64,000 nt of DNA from an uncultured Lachnospiraceae bacterium (GCA_910584725.1 CAJUBE010000025.1:4112-68111), one strand, 5' to 3'; shown: positions 9,285 to 18,746, counted from the first letter of the stretch. Program-made: numbers and translations. Notes: generated from the letters alone by a model not told the origin.

Positions 9285-10111
9285 CTGTCCGCTCCTTTGC
9301 TGTTTGTACGGCTGATATACTGCATATACTGCCGCACGAACCCGGCAAACTGTTTTTTGGAGACGGGGACGGCGTCCGTTTCCAGCCAGACCGTGTCGGC
9401 ACTGTATTTTTCCACATATTTCAGATTCACCAGATAAGCGCGGTGCGTGCGGTAAAAATCCGCCCCGGTCTGTTGGGAGAGCTCCGTCAGCTTTCCGTAA
9501 TATTCGATATCGCCGTTTAGGGTGTGCAGCAGAACCTTGCGGTTGAAAACTTCTGCGTAAATAATATCCGAGAGCAGAACCTTTGTGGAAAGACCGCCCC
9601 TCTTGACGAGGATTGCGCGGGGAATGGTCAGTTTATCTTTGCTGCCTGCGTTTGATACAGGGTCCGTCAAATGGTGTTGGGATGCTATATTTTTGGTGGG
9701 ATTTTGCGGATCGGATTTTTCCGTCTGTCTTGCATATTGCCGCAGGGCATTGTCCAGCACCTCGTACAGCTTTTTGTCATCAAAGGGTTTTACCAGATAA
9801 TGAAAAGCGTTTACGTCAAACGCTTCGTAGACATATTCCGACAACGCTGTCACAAATATGAGAATGATGTCCCTGTTTTTATGGCGCAGCTCTCTTGCGG
9901 TCTGCATGCCGTCTTTTCCCGGCATCTGGATGTCCAGAAAGAGAATGTCGGGGAGTTTTACCGCGGGCAGGGCAAGCAGCTTGTCTCCGGAATCAAAGCT
10001 GTAAGTCTGACATGGAGTCCCTGAGTATTTACAATATGTTTCAATTTTTTGCCAAAGTATTCTGCGCAGAGCTTCCTCGTCGTCGCATATTGCTATTTTT
10101 GCCGGTTTCAT
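9281..10111 (-). CDS. LytTR-family response regulator
   Basis: The 276-residue regulator has a receiver domain with phospho-acceptor Asp60 (ILFLDIQMPGKDG) and acidic pocket CDDE near the N-terminus. A linker of about 40 residues (TEKSDPQNPTK...) is followed by a LytTR DNA-binding domain (about 170-268) with the RTHRAYLVNLKYV block. It is the first gene of an operon with the GHKL kinase. The start at 10111 has AAAGGAG just upstream. LytTR regulators bind paired direct repeats; I found no convincing pair in the region before this gene. Confidence 0.9.
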   Translation of the reverse strand: MKPAKIAICDDEEALRRILWQKIETYCKYSGTPCQTYSFDSGDKLLALPAVKLPDILFLDIQMPGKDGMQTARELRHKNRDIILIFVTALSEYVYEAFDVNAFHYLVKPFDDKKLYEVLDNALRQYARQTEKSDPQNPTKNIASQHHLTDPVSNAGSKDKLTIPRAILVKRGGLSTKVLLSDIIYAEVFNRKVLLHTLNGDIEYYGKLTELSQQTGADFYRTHRAYLVNLKYVEKYSADTVWLETDAVPVSKKQFAGFVRQYMQYISRTNSKGADR

Positions 10112-10485
10112 CTAGTTCTCCTTTTACATAAACACTGTACTAAGCCTTGTCGGTTAAGATAAGTATACAGGATAATCTGTAAAATGCCCTTTATTTTCAG
10201 AAAAAATGTTGTGAATGACCTATTTTTTGGTGTGGATGAAAAAGGACAGATTAAGCGTAGCCAATTACAGACCGCCCTTTCTGTTTGGCAAGCGGGAATT
10301 TTAAGGTTGTGCGTTGAAATTGTCGGTATATTTTTGTACATATCAGAAAATATATGTTACACTGGAGCTATAGACCGAAAAAATAAAAGGTATTCAATGA
10401 AGACATTGATTTTGTAGATTCGAATATGCGGGGCATTTACGCGGGAAGGTCATGGACTGCATGAAGACGAGGAGTGGCTGGCAGC
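10112..10485. other. Divergent intergenic region, 374 bases
   Basis: It separates the minus-strand two-component operon from the plus-strand gene at 10486. It is AT-rich in the middle. A weak minus-strand promoter (TTTACA and TATCTT about 16 apart) is possible near 10160-10190. On the plus strand a TTGTAC lies near 10335 without a good -10. I see no gene, riboswitch or repeat. Confidence 0.4.
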
Positions 10486-10881
10486 ATGGATGACGGAAAA
10501 GTAATCTTAAAGAAGATAATTATTGCGGATGAGGAAGAGCCGGATAAGGCGGCACAGGAAAAAACACCGTCAGTAATTTCGGAAAAGGTGATTATTGCAG
10601 ATACGGAGATGCAGGAAGACGCGCCTGTGCCGGTTTTGTCGGACGATATCAAAATGCTGGTAACGAGTATGATTCATAAGGACGGAAAGGCGTTTGCAAG
10701 AGTTTCCTTTCTGCGGGACAATGATTGGGCGGAAGGGATCGTGCCCGGCGGACGGATTGAGAAGGCGCAAGGTTTCAGTGAGGAGGAGATTGAAAAGCTG
10801 GAAGCCTATCTTGCGGGAGAGCAGGAGATGATTCTGCAGGAGGCGAAGGGGGTGAATCCCATACGAAACCTGTTTACTTAA
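10486..10881 (+). CDS. Hypothetical acidic protein, 131 residues
   Basis: I do not recognise this protein. It is soluble and acidic. The first 40 residues contain a short internal duplication: VILKKIIIADEEE is echoed 29 residues later by VISEKVIIADTEM. The C-terminal part (about 60-130) reads as a compact mixed domain with the phrases GKAFARVSFLRDNDWAEGIVP and GFSEEEIEKLEAYL. The start at 10486 is chosen over an in-frame GTG at 10474 because GAGGAG lies upstream. It is 67 bases from the MgtC gene and could share its transcript. Confidence 0.7.
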   Translation: MDDGKVILKKIIIADEEEPDKAAQEKTPSVISEKVIIADTEMQEDAPVPVLSDDIKMLVTSMIHKDGKAFARVSFLRDNDWAEGIVPGGRIEKAQGFSEEEIEKLEAYLAGEQEMILQEAKGVNPIRNLFT

Positions 10882-10948
10882 TTGTTTCGCTCACATCCGT
10901 TCGCAAAAATCAGACAAATACCATCTGGCTGAACGAAAGGAGGTACAT

Positions 10949-11626
10949 ATGATACTCGGAGATTTTTCGGAGTGGACGGCACAGAATCTTATGATACGAA
11001 TTATAGCGTCCATGATCCTTGGCGGCATCATCGGTCTGGACCGCGGCATGAAGCACCGTGGCGCGGGCACGAAGACGATGACGGTGGTTTGTCTGGGCGC
11101 GACGCTTGTGATGCTGACGGAGCAGTATATCCAGATTCATTTTCCGGGGCTGGCCAATATGAACCGTCTGGCGGCACAGGTGATCAGCGGTGTAGGTTTT
11201 CTTGGCGTTGGCACGATTATTATATCGAACCACCGTGTCAGGGGATTGACCACGGCGGCAACTCTCTGGGCAAGCGCCACCATCGGACTGGCTGTGGGAA
11301 TCGGTTTTGTGGAAGGCGGTGTGCTGATCACCCTTGTCATGTTGTTTTGTCTGCATGTGCTCCCCTTTGTGGAGCGTTTTGCCACCAGAAATTCCCGCTA
11401 CTGTAATGTCATTATTGATCTGGAGGAAAGCCGGTACCTGCATGTGATCATTCAGGATTTGAAAGCGGCGGATATCGCTGTGGATTCCATGGAAATCAGC
11501 ACCTCTAAAATCGGGGACAGCGTGTCGGCTTATCTGATTTTACATACAAAGAGAACCATAGAAAATACCGAAATTTATGAGATTATCACGAAGTCGGATA
11601 AGGTGGAGTCGGTGGATTTTCTGTGA
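10949..11626 (+). CDS. MgtC/SapB family membrane protein
   Basis: The 225-residue protein has four to five N-terminal membrane helices with the MgtC hallmarks: ILGGIIGLDRG, HRGAGTKTM, ISGVGFLGVGTII and RGLTTAATLWASATIGLAVG. A cytoplasmic C-terminal domain of about 75 residues follows (ACT-like in the family). Relatives affect magnesium homeostasis, acid stress and membrane potential, and in Salmonella bind the F1Fo ATPase. RBS AAAGGAGG precedes the ATG. It ends 50 bases from the convergent exonuclease gene. Confidence 0.92.
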   Translation: MILGDFSEWTAQNLMIRIIASMILGGIIGLDRGMKHRGAGTKTMTVVCLGATLVMLTEQYIQIHFPGLANMNRLAAQVISGVGFLGVGTIIISNHRVRGLTTAATLWASATIGLAVGIGFVEGGVLITLVMLFCLHVLPFVERFATRNSRYCNVIIDLEESRYLHVIIQDLKAADIAVDSMEISTSKIGDSVSAYLILHTKRTIENTEIYEIITKSDKVESVDFL

Positions 11627-11675
11627 ATATTTTTTGTGTGCAATAAGCTGGGTATAGATATGTATGCACGATAAT

Positions 11676-12428
11676 TTATTGTAATATTAATCCCACCGGA
11701 CAGTGATCAGACCCCATCACCTCATTGTAAATCATGGCATCCTGCAATCTGTTTTCCAGAGATGCAGACGTGAGGAAGTAGTCGATGCGCCACCCCGCGT
11801 TTTTTGCCCGCGCGCTGAAACGGTAGGACCACCACGAATAAACGCCCTCCAGATCGGGATAAAAATAGCGGAAGGTGTCAATGAATCCGGCATCCACAAG
11901 AGCCGTGAATTTTCCCCGTTCCTCATCCGTAAATCCGGCATTTTTACGGTTGGATTTGGGATTCTTTAAGTCGATTTCCCTGTGCGCCACATTCAAGTCG
12001 CCGCAGAAGATGACAGGTTTGGTCTCTTCCAATTTTTTCAGATAGGCGAGAAAATCATCCTCCCATTTCATACGGTAATCCAAACGCGCCAGTTCATTCT
12101 GTGAGTTGGGCGTATAGACTGTAGCAAAATAAAAGTCGGGATATTCCAGCGTGATCACACGCCCCTCGTGGTCGTGCTCCTCCACACCGATGCCGTAGGT
12201 GGCCCGCAATGCCTCTTCTTTTGAAAAGATGGCGGTTCCGGAATAGCCTTTCTTTTCCGCATAATTCCAATATTGATGGTAGCCTGGCAGTTCGAGATCA
12301 ATCTGTCCCGGCTGCAGCTTGGTTTCTTGTAAGCAGAAAATATCCGCGTCCGCTTCCTTAAAAAAATCCAAAAAGCCTTTGCCTACACATGCCCTAAGTC
12401 CGTTTACATTCCATGAGATACATTTCAT
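11676..12428 (-). CDS. xth: Exodeoxyribonuclease III (AP endonuclease)
   Basis: The 250-residue protein is a full-length Xth/ExoA family Mg-dependent nuclease that cleaves at abasic sites and degrades duplex DNA from 3' ends in base-excision repair. All family motifs are visible: ISWNVNGLRA at the N-terminus, LQETK (metal-binding Glu), YTPNS, GDLNVAH (catalytic Asp/Asn), WWSYR, and the terminal GSDHCPV with the catalytic His. The start at 12428 gives the standard MKCISWNVNG N-terminus; the in-frame upstream ATGs are not conserved. It is a single gene, convergent with mgtC-like. Confidence 0.96.
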   Translation of the reverse strand: MKCISWNVNGLRACVGKGFLDFFKEADADIFCLQETKLQPGQIDLELPGYHQYWNYAEKKGYSGTAIFSKEEALRATYGIGVEEHDHEGRVITLEYPDFYFATVYTPNSQNELARLDYRMKWEDDFLAYLKKLEETKPVIFCGDLNVAHREIDLKNPKSNRKNAGFTDEERGKFTALVDAGFIDTFRYFYPDLEGVYSWWSYRFSARAKNAGWRIDYFLTSASLENRLQDAMIYNEVMGSDHCPVGLILQ

Positions 12429-12602
12429 TGTCTGTCTGATTCCTTTCTTTTGCATCATATCGGATAAAATTATTTTAGTTTAATTTTCCATTCTCTACAC
12501 CAGTTGATGTCGGTCTCTGCTTAATAAACTGTCCGTATTACTGCAATTATGAAACAAAATTGTTTGCGCTTTTTTATAGGGGTTTTGGGGCGGCGTAGAT
12601 GG

Positions 12603-13661
12603 TTAATTCTTGTAAAATCGAAGAATCTCTTTCCCTACAATCTCATCCGATAAAGCGCGCATACCGTCCAGCCGCTCCTCATAATTTTCCGCAGTCAGCC
12701 GTTCTTCCCCTTTTGCCAGCTTATCATAAACCCAATAATTGATATCCTTAGAAAAATGGATCATGTCCATGTATAGGTCTAAATTCGTAATAATTTCTTT
12801 TGCATCCTGATAATAATATATTTCCACGTTGTCGTAGGCAAGCAGCGCTTTCACGGTCTGTTTTTCATTGTAAATGACAGAATCCAACTCCCCTGTCCGA
12901 TAGGCGTTATCCCACCAGAGCATGGAGTAGGGAGAGAAAAAGAATTTGAATGTCGTATCCGGGTGCGTCTCTACCATTTCTGTCAAAAGAGCAATATTTT
13001 TTTCAAGAGCATCCGCGGTTGCCGTTTCCGGCTGCATCTGTGCGACGGAAGGTTTTCTGGCATACATTCCTGTGGCCATATCTGCGCCGAAATATTTCCA
13101 CTGTGCCCAGTTGTAGGAGTCTCCCTCGTCGTAGTCCCCGATAAAGGAAAATGCCAGCATATAGGGAATTTTTTCCATCAGCACATCTTTATTCAGCGTA
13201 TATTGATAATCATTGAAATGGTTTTTGTCGTAGAGGTACATCGGGCAGCCCGTGGAGACATAAGTGGGTTCGTCGCTGGCGGAGAGGGAGGAGGGATCTA
13301 TATTGTAAAAGACATAGTCCAGCTCGTGATTCTCATAAGCGATATCCAGAAGCACTTTTAAATCCGCGGTGGCGCCGTAGGAACGAATCGCCTTGATGGT
13401 CTGACAGTCAAACCCTTGATCGAACCAACCGTTGTTATAGTTTTCACAGACGGAGGAACCCACGATCAGCGCATTGTAATCAAACTTTCGAAGCGTCCCC
13501 ACGCACTGGTATTCCTTGTCCGTCAGCACGGCTTTCAAACCGGGCAGTGGTTTGTGATACTGGTAAAAGGGGTCAAAAAGTACAACCGCACCGATTATCG
13601 CCACGAGGAGAAGAAGCGTTCTTATGAAAAACGATTGGATAAATTTTTTGTCTGAAATCAT
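12603..13661 (-). CDS. SGNH/DHHW-like partner of the MBOAT acyltransferase
   Basis: The 352-residue protein has one N-terminal membrane anchor (about 10-30) and an extracytoplasmic domain. The region NALIVGSSVCENYN (about 63-76) has the GSS block where SGNH-type proteins carry the nucleophile Ser. A late MIHFSKD segment could supply the Asp/His pair. Proteins of this kind (DltD, AlgJ/AlgX-like) sit next to MBOAT proteins, here 158 bases upstream, and transfer acyl groups from the membrane channel to an extracellular polymer. Assignment rests on context and motif, not strong similarity. Confidence 0.65.
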   Translation of the reverse strand: MISDKKFIQSFFIRTLLLLVAIIGAVVLFDPFYQYHKPLPGLKAVLTDKEYQCVGTLRKFDYNALIVGSSVCENYNNGWFDQGFDCQTIKAIRSYGATADLKVLLDIAYENHELDYVFYNIDPSSLSASDEPTYVSTGCPMYLYDKNHFNDYQYTLNKDVLMEKIPYMLAFSFIGDYDEGDSYNWAQWKYFGADMATGMYARKPSVAQMQPETATADALEKNIALLTEMVETHPDTTFKFFFSPYSMLWWDNAYRTGELDSVIYNEKQTVKALLAYDNVEIYYYQDAKEIITNLDLYMDMIHFSKDINYWVYDKLAKGEERLTAENYEERLDGMRALSDEIVGKEILRFYKN

Positions 13662-13754
13662 GGATTTATGCCTTTCGTTGGTTTAATCGTACAATTCATA
13701 ATTTGCTGCGCAAATAATTCATTTTCGAGCGTCCGCCCTATACATATGAAAATA

Positions 13755-13789
13755 AAAAGTTCTTTGTGAACAGGCTCTCACGAACTTTT
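13755..13789 (-). terminator. Terminator between MBOAT and SGNH-like genes
   Basis: Arms AAAAGTTC/GAACTTTT with a secondary GTGA/TCAC pairing. Read on the minus strand the hairpin runs into TTTTTATTTT. It could reduce transcription from the MBOAT gene into the SGNH-like gene. Confidence 0.65.
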
Positions 13790-13819
13790 CACTTTCCTGT
13801 GTGCACGATCAGACTGTTG

Positions 13820-15415
13820 CTAAAAGTTGAAGTACAAAAATGTACTTACTTGCGACAGGGAGATTACGCACCAAATAAATAAAATGCAAATGCCCCAGCA
13901 TCTGCCGGAGGTCAGCTCGTTGTGGGTTGCGCGTTCGTAGGCGTTTTTGTGGAAAATCAGGTAAAACGCCAGCACAAACAGGGCAAGCATAACGAACAGG
14001 TACAGATAATTAACCGCCGCTGGAGCCGCCAGTTCCAGAGCCTGTTTGAGTACATATATTTCCGAGATGTCAAGCTGTGCGGCAATCTCAAACAGTTTGC
14101 CGTTAAAGCGCAGGGACAGGAGGTTTTTGAAAAGCTGTCCTGCCGCCAGCATACTGCTGCTTCTAAAAAAGAAGAGAGAGAGATTGAAGAGCGTAAAGGT
14201 AATAATCCAGCCAAGAGGCGCGGGGATGTGAAAACGGGAAGGACGCTTTTCTTCCCTGCCGCGGATGCCTACAATACTGAGATTGTCCAATACGACCAGC
14301 AGCCCCTGCATGGCGCCCCACGCCACATAAGTCCATGCCGCGCCGTGCCAGAGCCCGCTCAGCAAAAAGACAATAAACGTATTGAAAAGCATACGCGCGC
14401 GCCCTTTTCGGCTGCCGCCAAGGGGAATATACACATAAGTGATAAAGAACCGGGACAGCGTAATGTGCCACCGCTGCCAAAATTCCTTGATGCTGCAGGA
14501 GCGGTAGGGCGAATCAAAGTTTAAAGGCAGTTCCACATGGAACATTCTGCCCAGACCGATTGCCATATCGGAATAGCCGCTGAAATCAAAGTACAGCTCA
14601 AAGCTGTAGGCGAGAATCACAAAAACAGTGGATACTGCGTCCAGTGAGAAAGTCTGCGCAAAGCCAAAGTTTGCCATCAGTCCAAACGTGTCCGCAAGCA
14701 GCACTTTTTTGGCAAGCCCCAGAACAAACAGATAAACGCCGCGCGCGAAGGAAGCGCTGTCGAAGCGGCGTCTTTCCGGGTCTTCAAATTGTAGAATGAT
14801 TTCGCTGTGCAGTACGATAGGTCCGGCGATCAACTGCGGGAAAAAGGTCACAAAGGTCAGGTAGTTGATAAAATCGTAGTGCCTGCATCTGCCAAGCGCG
14901 CGGTCGATGATATAGGACATCTGCTGAAAAGTAAAAAAGCTGATACCGAGAGGCAGCAGGATGTGCTTCAAATTAAAATCCGCATGGAAGGCAAGATTTA
15001 TGTTTTCAATAAAGAAGTCATAATATTTGAAGTAAAATAAAATGCCCAGATTCAAAATAAGACCCGCCAGAAGACCGATTTTCCCGGAGACGGAAAGAGG
15101 AGCCTTAACTGATGCAGCATTTCTTTTTGTTTCACAGTCGGTACCATACGCAGAACCGTGAACAACGGTATTTGCATTCGAGAGAGAATATTTTGCCTGC
15201 GCTCGATTCAAAGCGAAGCTCAACAAGTAGTTTAGCCCGATACTGCACAGGATAATGGCGAGATAACGGACATTAAAGTAGGCATAAAACCACAGGGACA
15301 TAGCGGACAGGAAAAGGCTTGCCAGTCTATACCGCCCGAGCCTGTTAAGCCCGTACCACCCGATCAGCGCAATGGGCAGAAATATGAAGATAAAGATATA
15401 GGAATTAAACAGCAT
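13820..15415 (-). CDS. MBOAT family O-acyltransferase (AlgI/DltB type)
   Basis: The 531-residue polytopic membrane protein has the MBOAT signature: FDFSGYSDMAIGLGRM, the block FWQRWHITLSRFF and the invariant His in LLSGLWHGAAWTYVAWG. Such proteins move acyl groups (usually acetyl) across the membrane onto polysaccharides or teichoic acids, with an SGNH-type partner, which lies downstream. An unusual hydrophilic insertion of about 35 residues (about 85-118, SNANTVVHGSAYGT...) interrupts the N-terminal helices. The start at 15415 gives the family-typical MLFNSYIFIFIFLPI; the in-frame ATG at 15445 is less likely. Confidence 0.9.
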   Translation of the reverse strand: MLFNSYIFIFIFLPIALIGWYGLNRLGRYRLASLFLSAMSLWFYAYFNVRYLAIILCSIGLNYLLSFALNRAQAKYSLSNANTVVHGSAYGTDCETKRNAASVKAPLSVSGKIGLLAGLILNLGILFYFKYYDFFIENINLAFHADFNLKHILLPLGISFFTFQQMSYIIDRALGRCRHYDFINYLTFVTFFPQLIAGPIVLHSEIILQFEDPERRRFDSASFARGVYLFVLGLAKKVLLADTFGLMANFGFAQTFSLDAVSTVFVILAYSFELYFDFSGYSDMAIGLGRMFHVELPLNFDSPYRSCSIKEFWQRWHITLSRFFITYVYIPLGGSRKGRARMLFNTFIVFLLSGLWHGAAWTYVAWGAMQGLLVVLDNLSIVGIRGREEKRPSRFHIPAPLGWIITFTLFNLSLFFFRSSSMLAAGQLFKNLLSLRFNGKLFEIAAQLDISEIYVLKQALELAAPAAVNYLYLFVMLALFVLAFYLIFHKNAYERATHNELTSGRCWGICILFIWCVISLSQVSTFLYFNF

Positions 15416-15659
15416 AAATTCCGAAATTCCTCTCTGAAAATACATAAATTTGTAAATACAGGTAAAAAATAATAGTGTGAAGCAGCAGCATCCCTGTTTC
15501 TGATATAGTATACCAAATTCGACTGCCGCTTACAAATTAAAATGATATCCGGAGGATTGATTTTTCATACAGAGGATATCAAACGGCGGCGGTGTATATG
15601 TCGCGCGGAAGAAATCAAAACGAATATTGACATTAAAATCGGAAAAACGGAGGATTATC

Positions 15660-16289
15660 ATGCATAAATTAACAATTATGATCGTGATTTTTAGTTTTCT
15701 TTTACTAACCGGCTGTGGGCAGGAGGAACTGGCGGAAGAAGATCTGGTAGACGGCCGGGAAGCGATTGGGGAGCAGAAAGCGGAGGAAGTGGAGGCGGGA
15801 AATTTTCCGCTTTTCTGGGATGGCGAGGAGGAGCGGCAGTTTTATACCTTGCCAGAGCTGGAGGAGGAAGTAAAAGAGCTTCTCGGGGATAATTACTGGC
15901 CGGAAGTCAATTTATCGGCGGCAGAATTGGAGAGGCTGACAGGGATCACGGAGGATATGTATGTGGATTTTCTGGCGGAGAGGCAGATGCTCGACGCGCA
16001 CATAGATACCATGATCATCATTCACGCTAAGGAGGATTATGTGGGAACAATCGAGCAGGCAATTGAAACCTACCGAAGCGGCTTGATTGAGCAAAATAAA
16101 AATTATCCGCAAAATCTGAGCAAGGCAAGAGCATCCCGTATCGAGACAATCAATGACTATATCTGCTTCGTCCAGCTTGGGGCGGACACCACGTCTCTGG
16201 CGGATCGGGGCAATGAGGCGGTGATGGCACATTGTCTGGAGGAGAACGAAAAGGCGCTGTATGTGCTGGAGCAGGCGATTTTGCAGTAA
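15660..16289 (+). CDS. DUF4358-type lipoprotein
   Basis: The 209-residue protein starts with a lipoprotein signal peptide with lipobox LLTGC (about 19-23), so it should be anchored outside the membrane. An acidic linker (QEELAEEDLVDG) leads to a domain resembling DUF4358: a central HAKEDYVGTIEQAIETYRSGLIEQ block followed by a conserved ICFVQLGADT strand. Family function is unknown, though members are often near export or sporulation genes. ATG 15660 is chosen because GGAGG precedes it; an upstream in-frame start at 15627 would spoil the signal peptide. Confidence 0.75.
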   Translation: MHKLTIMIVIFSFLLLTGCGQEELAEEDLVDGREAIGEQKAEEVEAGNFPLFWDGEEERQFYTLPELEEEVKELLGDNYWPEVNLSAAELERLTGITEDMYVDFLAERQMLDAHIDTMIIIHAKEDYVGTIEQAIETYRSGLIEQNKNYPQNLSKARASRIETINDYICFVQLGADTTSLADRGNEAVMAHCLEENEKALYVLEQAILQ

Positions 16290-16494
16290 GCAGGGGGCAG
16301 ACTCGGCAGGGTTTGGAGCCTCCTGTTTGCGTTTTTGCACTCGCGGGGTTCTTTCTTATTTCCATGATAAATTTATTGGCGGTTGACGGGGAGGCGGATA
16401 CATAAAATATAATGCGGATTTAATGGAAAATTTGAGTATTATTTTGTATAATTGTGAAAACAGATAATTTAAAGCTTAAAAAGGGTCGATTATC

Positions 16495-16557
16495 ATGACA
16501 GCATTAAGACGTGAATCAATTCAATTAGTGGAACAGATGCCGGAACGGGCTATTTAG
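16495..16557 (+). pseudogene. 20-codon remnant upstream of the agr regulator
   Basis: ATG at 16495 opens MTALRRESIQLVEQMPERAI and stops. This looks like the first 20 residues of small antitoxin-like/DUF2281-type proteins, whose N-termini often read RE-x-Ix-LVEQMPE. The rest is missing and the next gene's RBS follows directly. It could be a leader peptide, but a truncated remnant at the island's left edge is more likely. Family match is from memory of N-terminal style only. Confidence 0.35.
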
Positions 16558-16575
16558 GAAGGGGAAGCTGAATAG

Positions 16576-17301
16576 ATGTTCAGAATTGCCATATGTGACG
16601 ATGAAAGTTTATTTGCAGAAGAATTAAAAGAATTGCTCTCTGATTACATGATGCAAAAAGGTCTTGTTTTTGAAATAGATATATATGACTCGGGTGAAGC
16701 ATTGATAGAATTAGGTATTGAGGTAATAAAGTATAATGCTGTGTTTTTGGATATTAACATGGAGAAGGTTGATGGTATCAGAACCGCGGAGAAGATCAGA
16801 GAAGTAAGCAGGGAAGTTTTTATTGTATTCGTGACTGCATATGTGAATTATTCTTTGGAAGGGTATCGATTAGATGTGGTTCGCTATCTGTTAAAAGGTA
16901 ATGTAAATTTTCCGAGCACAGTTAATGAATGTGTGGATGCCCTCTTGGATAAACTTAATTATTCAGTCGCAAAAAGGATGTTTGATTTTCAAGAAGGTAC
17001 AAAAGAAATATCGTTGGAACGATTATTGTATATAGAAAGCAACTTGCATAAACTGGAATTTCATATTATGGAAGATGATATGAAAGTTTATACCATGTAT
17101 GAAACACTGAATGCATTAGAAAAGAAAATGGTAGCAAATGGTTTTATAAGAATACATCAGAGTTATCTGGTAAACATAAAATATATTAAAAATGTTGTGA
17201 GATATAGGGCAGTATTGACAAATGGGATTGAACTGATTATACCAAAAGCAAGATATACATATGTTCAGGAACAGTTCATATCATATCAGGGAGAAGTTTA
17301 G
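16576..17301 (+). CDS. LytTR response regulator of agr-type system (AgrA-like)
   Basis: The 241-residue regulator has a receiver domain with Asp59 as phospho-acceptor (NAVFLDINMEKVDG), the acidic pair CDDE at 8-10, and a C-terminal LytTR domain with IRIHQSYLVNIKYIKN (about 192-208). It abuts the sensor gene with no gap. With the AgrC-like, AgrB and AgrD genes it completes a quorum-sensing circuit. Its predicted targets are the paired 12-bp repeats before agrB and before the gene at 23236. The RBS is AGGAAGGGGAAG. Codon use is AT-rich, like the following 15 kb and unlike the genes to the left. Confidence 0.93.
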   Translation: MFRIAICDDESLFAEELKELLSDYMMQKGLVFEIDIYDSGEALIELGIEVIKYNAVFLDINMEKVDGIRTAEKIREVSREVFIVFVTAYVNYSLEGYRLDVVRYLLKGNVNFPSTVNECVDALLDKLNYSVAKRMFDFQEGTKEISLERLLYIESNLHKLEFHIMEDDMKVYTMYETLNALEKKMVANGFIRIHQSYLVNIKYIKNVVRYRAVLTNGIELIIPKARYTYVQEQFISYQGEV

Positions 17302-18603
17302 ATGTCTGATTTAATGGCAGAAATATTGATAATATTTTTTGAAGTGTTTTGTTGCAAAATATTTTTTGAAATATTTGGGAAAGTGCGCTATAAGGGTTGG
17401 ATTAACATCGTACAGATGATTGCTTTGGAATGTAGCGTATTTATTACCTCGAGAGTGCTGTCGGATCTATTTATAATAAAACAGATTGTGATGGTTTCGA
17501 TATTTGCCATGTTTATGTTCTGGCATATAAATATCAGCATTAAAAAGTCATTTATATTAGCGCTATTGTATCAAGCAATGATATTATCAATAGACTATTT
17601 GATATACTTTATTAGTATAGAATTGTTCCTTGTTAGCGAGATAGCAGGGAAGAAGTATAGTTTAGAGAATGTTCTGATTATCTTGGTTGGAAAAATAGCT
17701 GCTTTTTTATGTATTCTGATTGTTGGAAGATATTTAAGGAAAAAGCCTACGGAAATGCTTGTTGATATAGACTGGTTTAAGATTCTCATTTTTCCGATAT
17801 TTACAATAATCATTATAGCGGCAATGACTTCGGTTTTTAGAAATACGGAAACGTTTGAACAGGTTGTATTGTTGCTTATAAGTTCTTTTGGAATGATTGG
17901 AATGAACGTAGTGGTGTTCTATTTAATCAATAATGTAGCAGACAGGAAGGTACAATTATATGAAGATAGAATTTTTCGCCTTAAAGTGAAAAGTCAGGCA
18001 GAAATGTATCGTTCCATTTCGGAAAACTTTGATAATCAGAAAAAGAGGACACATGAATATAAAAACCAGATATCATGTATTGAGGCTTTACTGAAAAGGA
18101 ACCAAATATCAAAACTGGAGGAATATGTAAAGGGGATTTATAGTAAGCTAGATAAAGAAGTGGATGCCATTGATACCAATAACGTAATAGTAAATGCGAT
18201 TTTGAACATAAAGTATCAGGAGGCAGAAGAACAAGGAATTGTCTTTGTGCTACGAATAAATGATCTCTCAGGATTGAAAATTGAAGATGAAGATATCGTA
18301 ACTATATTATCAAATCTGTTAAATAATGCGATTGAAGCATGTAAAAAGTGTGATGTTAGCAGAAGAGTTTTAAAGCTGAAATTTGTTATTGAGAATGGAA
18401 TGATAAAAATAGGGATTAGAAATACATTTGCGCAACCTGTTCTTTATGAAAATGGGGAAATAAAATCTACTAAATTGGCTCAGACGGAGAAACATGGAGT
18501 AGGGATTAAAAATATTATAGGAGTAATTAAAAAATATGATGGCTCATATGTGATAAAGGATGTTGATCAGGAATTTTTCTTTTCAATTATTATTCCGGAA
18601 TAA
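17302..18603 (+). CDS. Agr-type GHKL sensor kinase (AgrC-like)
   Basis: The 433-residue kinase has six or seven membrane helices up to about residue 212, then a linker helix and a GHKL domain. His251 lies in RTHEYKNQISCI, the H-box style of AgrC. The N-box is LLNNAIEACKKC and the G-box KHGVGIKNIIGVIKKYDG. The ATG follows the regulator's stop immediately. The likely ligand is the cyclic peptide made from agrD 0.7 kb downstream. A 143-base gap with a promoter separates it from agrB, so the receptor operon and the signal operon are transcribed separately. Confidence 0.92.
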   Translation: MSDLMAEILIIFFEVFCCKIFFEIFGKVRYKGWINIVQMIALECSVFITSRVLSDLFIIKQIVMVSIFAMFMFWHINISIKKSFILALLYQAMILSIDYLIYFISIELFLVSEIAGKKYSLENVLIILVGKIAAFLCILIVGRYLRKKPTEMLVDIDWFKILIFPIFTIIIIAAMTSVFRNTETFEQVVLLLISSFGMIGMNVVVFYLINNVADRKVQLYEDRIFRLKVKSQAEMYRSISENFDNQKKRTHEYKNQISCIEALLKRNQISKLEEYVKGIYSKLDKEVDAIDTNNVIVNAILNIKYQEAEEQGIVFVLRINDLSGLKIEDEDIVTILSNLLNNAIEACKKCDVSRRVLKLKFVIENGMIKIGIRNTFAQPVLYENGEIKSTKLAQTEKHGVGIKNIIGVIKKYDGSYVIKDVDQEFFFSIIIPE

Positions 18604-18655
18604 CAGGCATTCCATGATTCGGCAATCGGAGTTTAGCCCCCTCATGAGGTTTTGG

Positions 18656-18724
18656 GTCATTTTCTGCTTCAAAGCAGTCATTTTCTGCAAGGAATATTGT
18701 TATATATGCGATTTTCTTTATACT
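18656..18724 (+). promoter_or_regulatory. Predicted LytTR-controlled promoter of agrBD
   Basis: Two identical 12-bp repeats, GTCATTTTCTGC, start at 18656 and 18677. The period is 21 bp, two helical turns, as expected for LytTR regulators. The second copy occupies the -35 position. The block AATATTG follows at 18693-18699, then an AT-rich stretch with possible -10 elements near 18700-18705 or TATACT at 18719-18724. The same arrangement recurs at 23059-23106. Binding by the AgrA-like regulator is inferred. Confidence 0.7.
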
Positions 18725-18746
18725 TGATACAAAGGATGTGTAAATA

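Noticed and set aside
10949..11626. Magnesium riboswitch before the MgtC gene
   Set aside because: Only 67 bases separate it from the upstream gene, and no M-box-like structure is visible.
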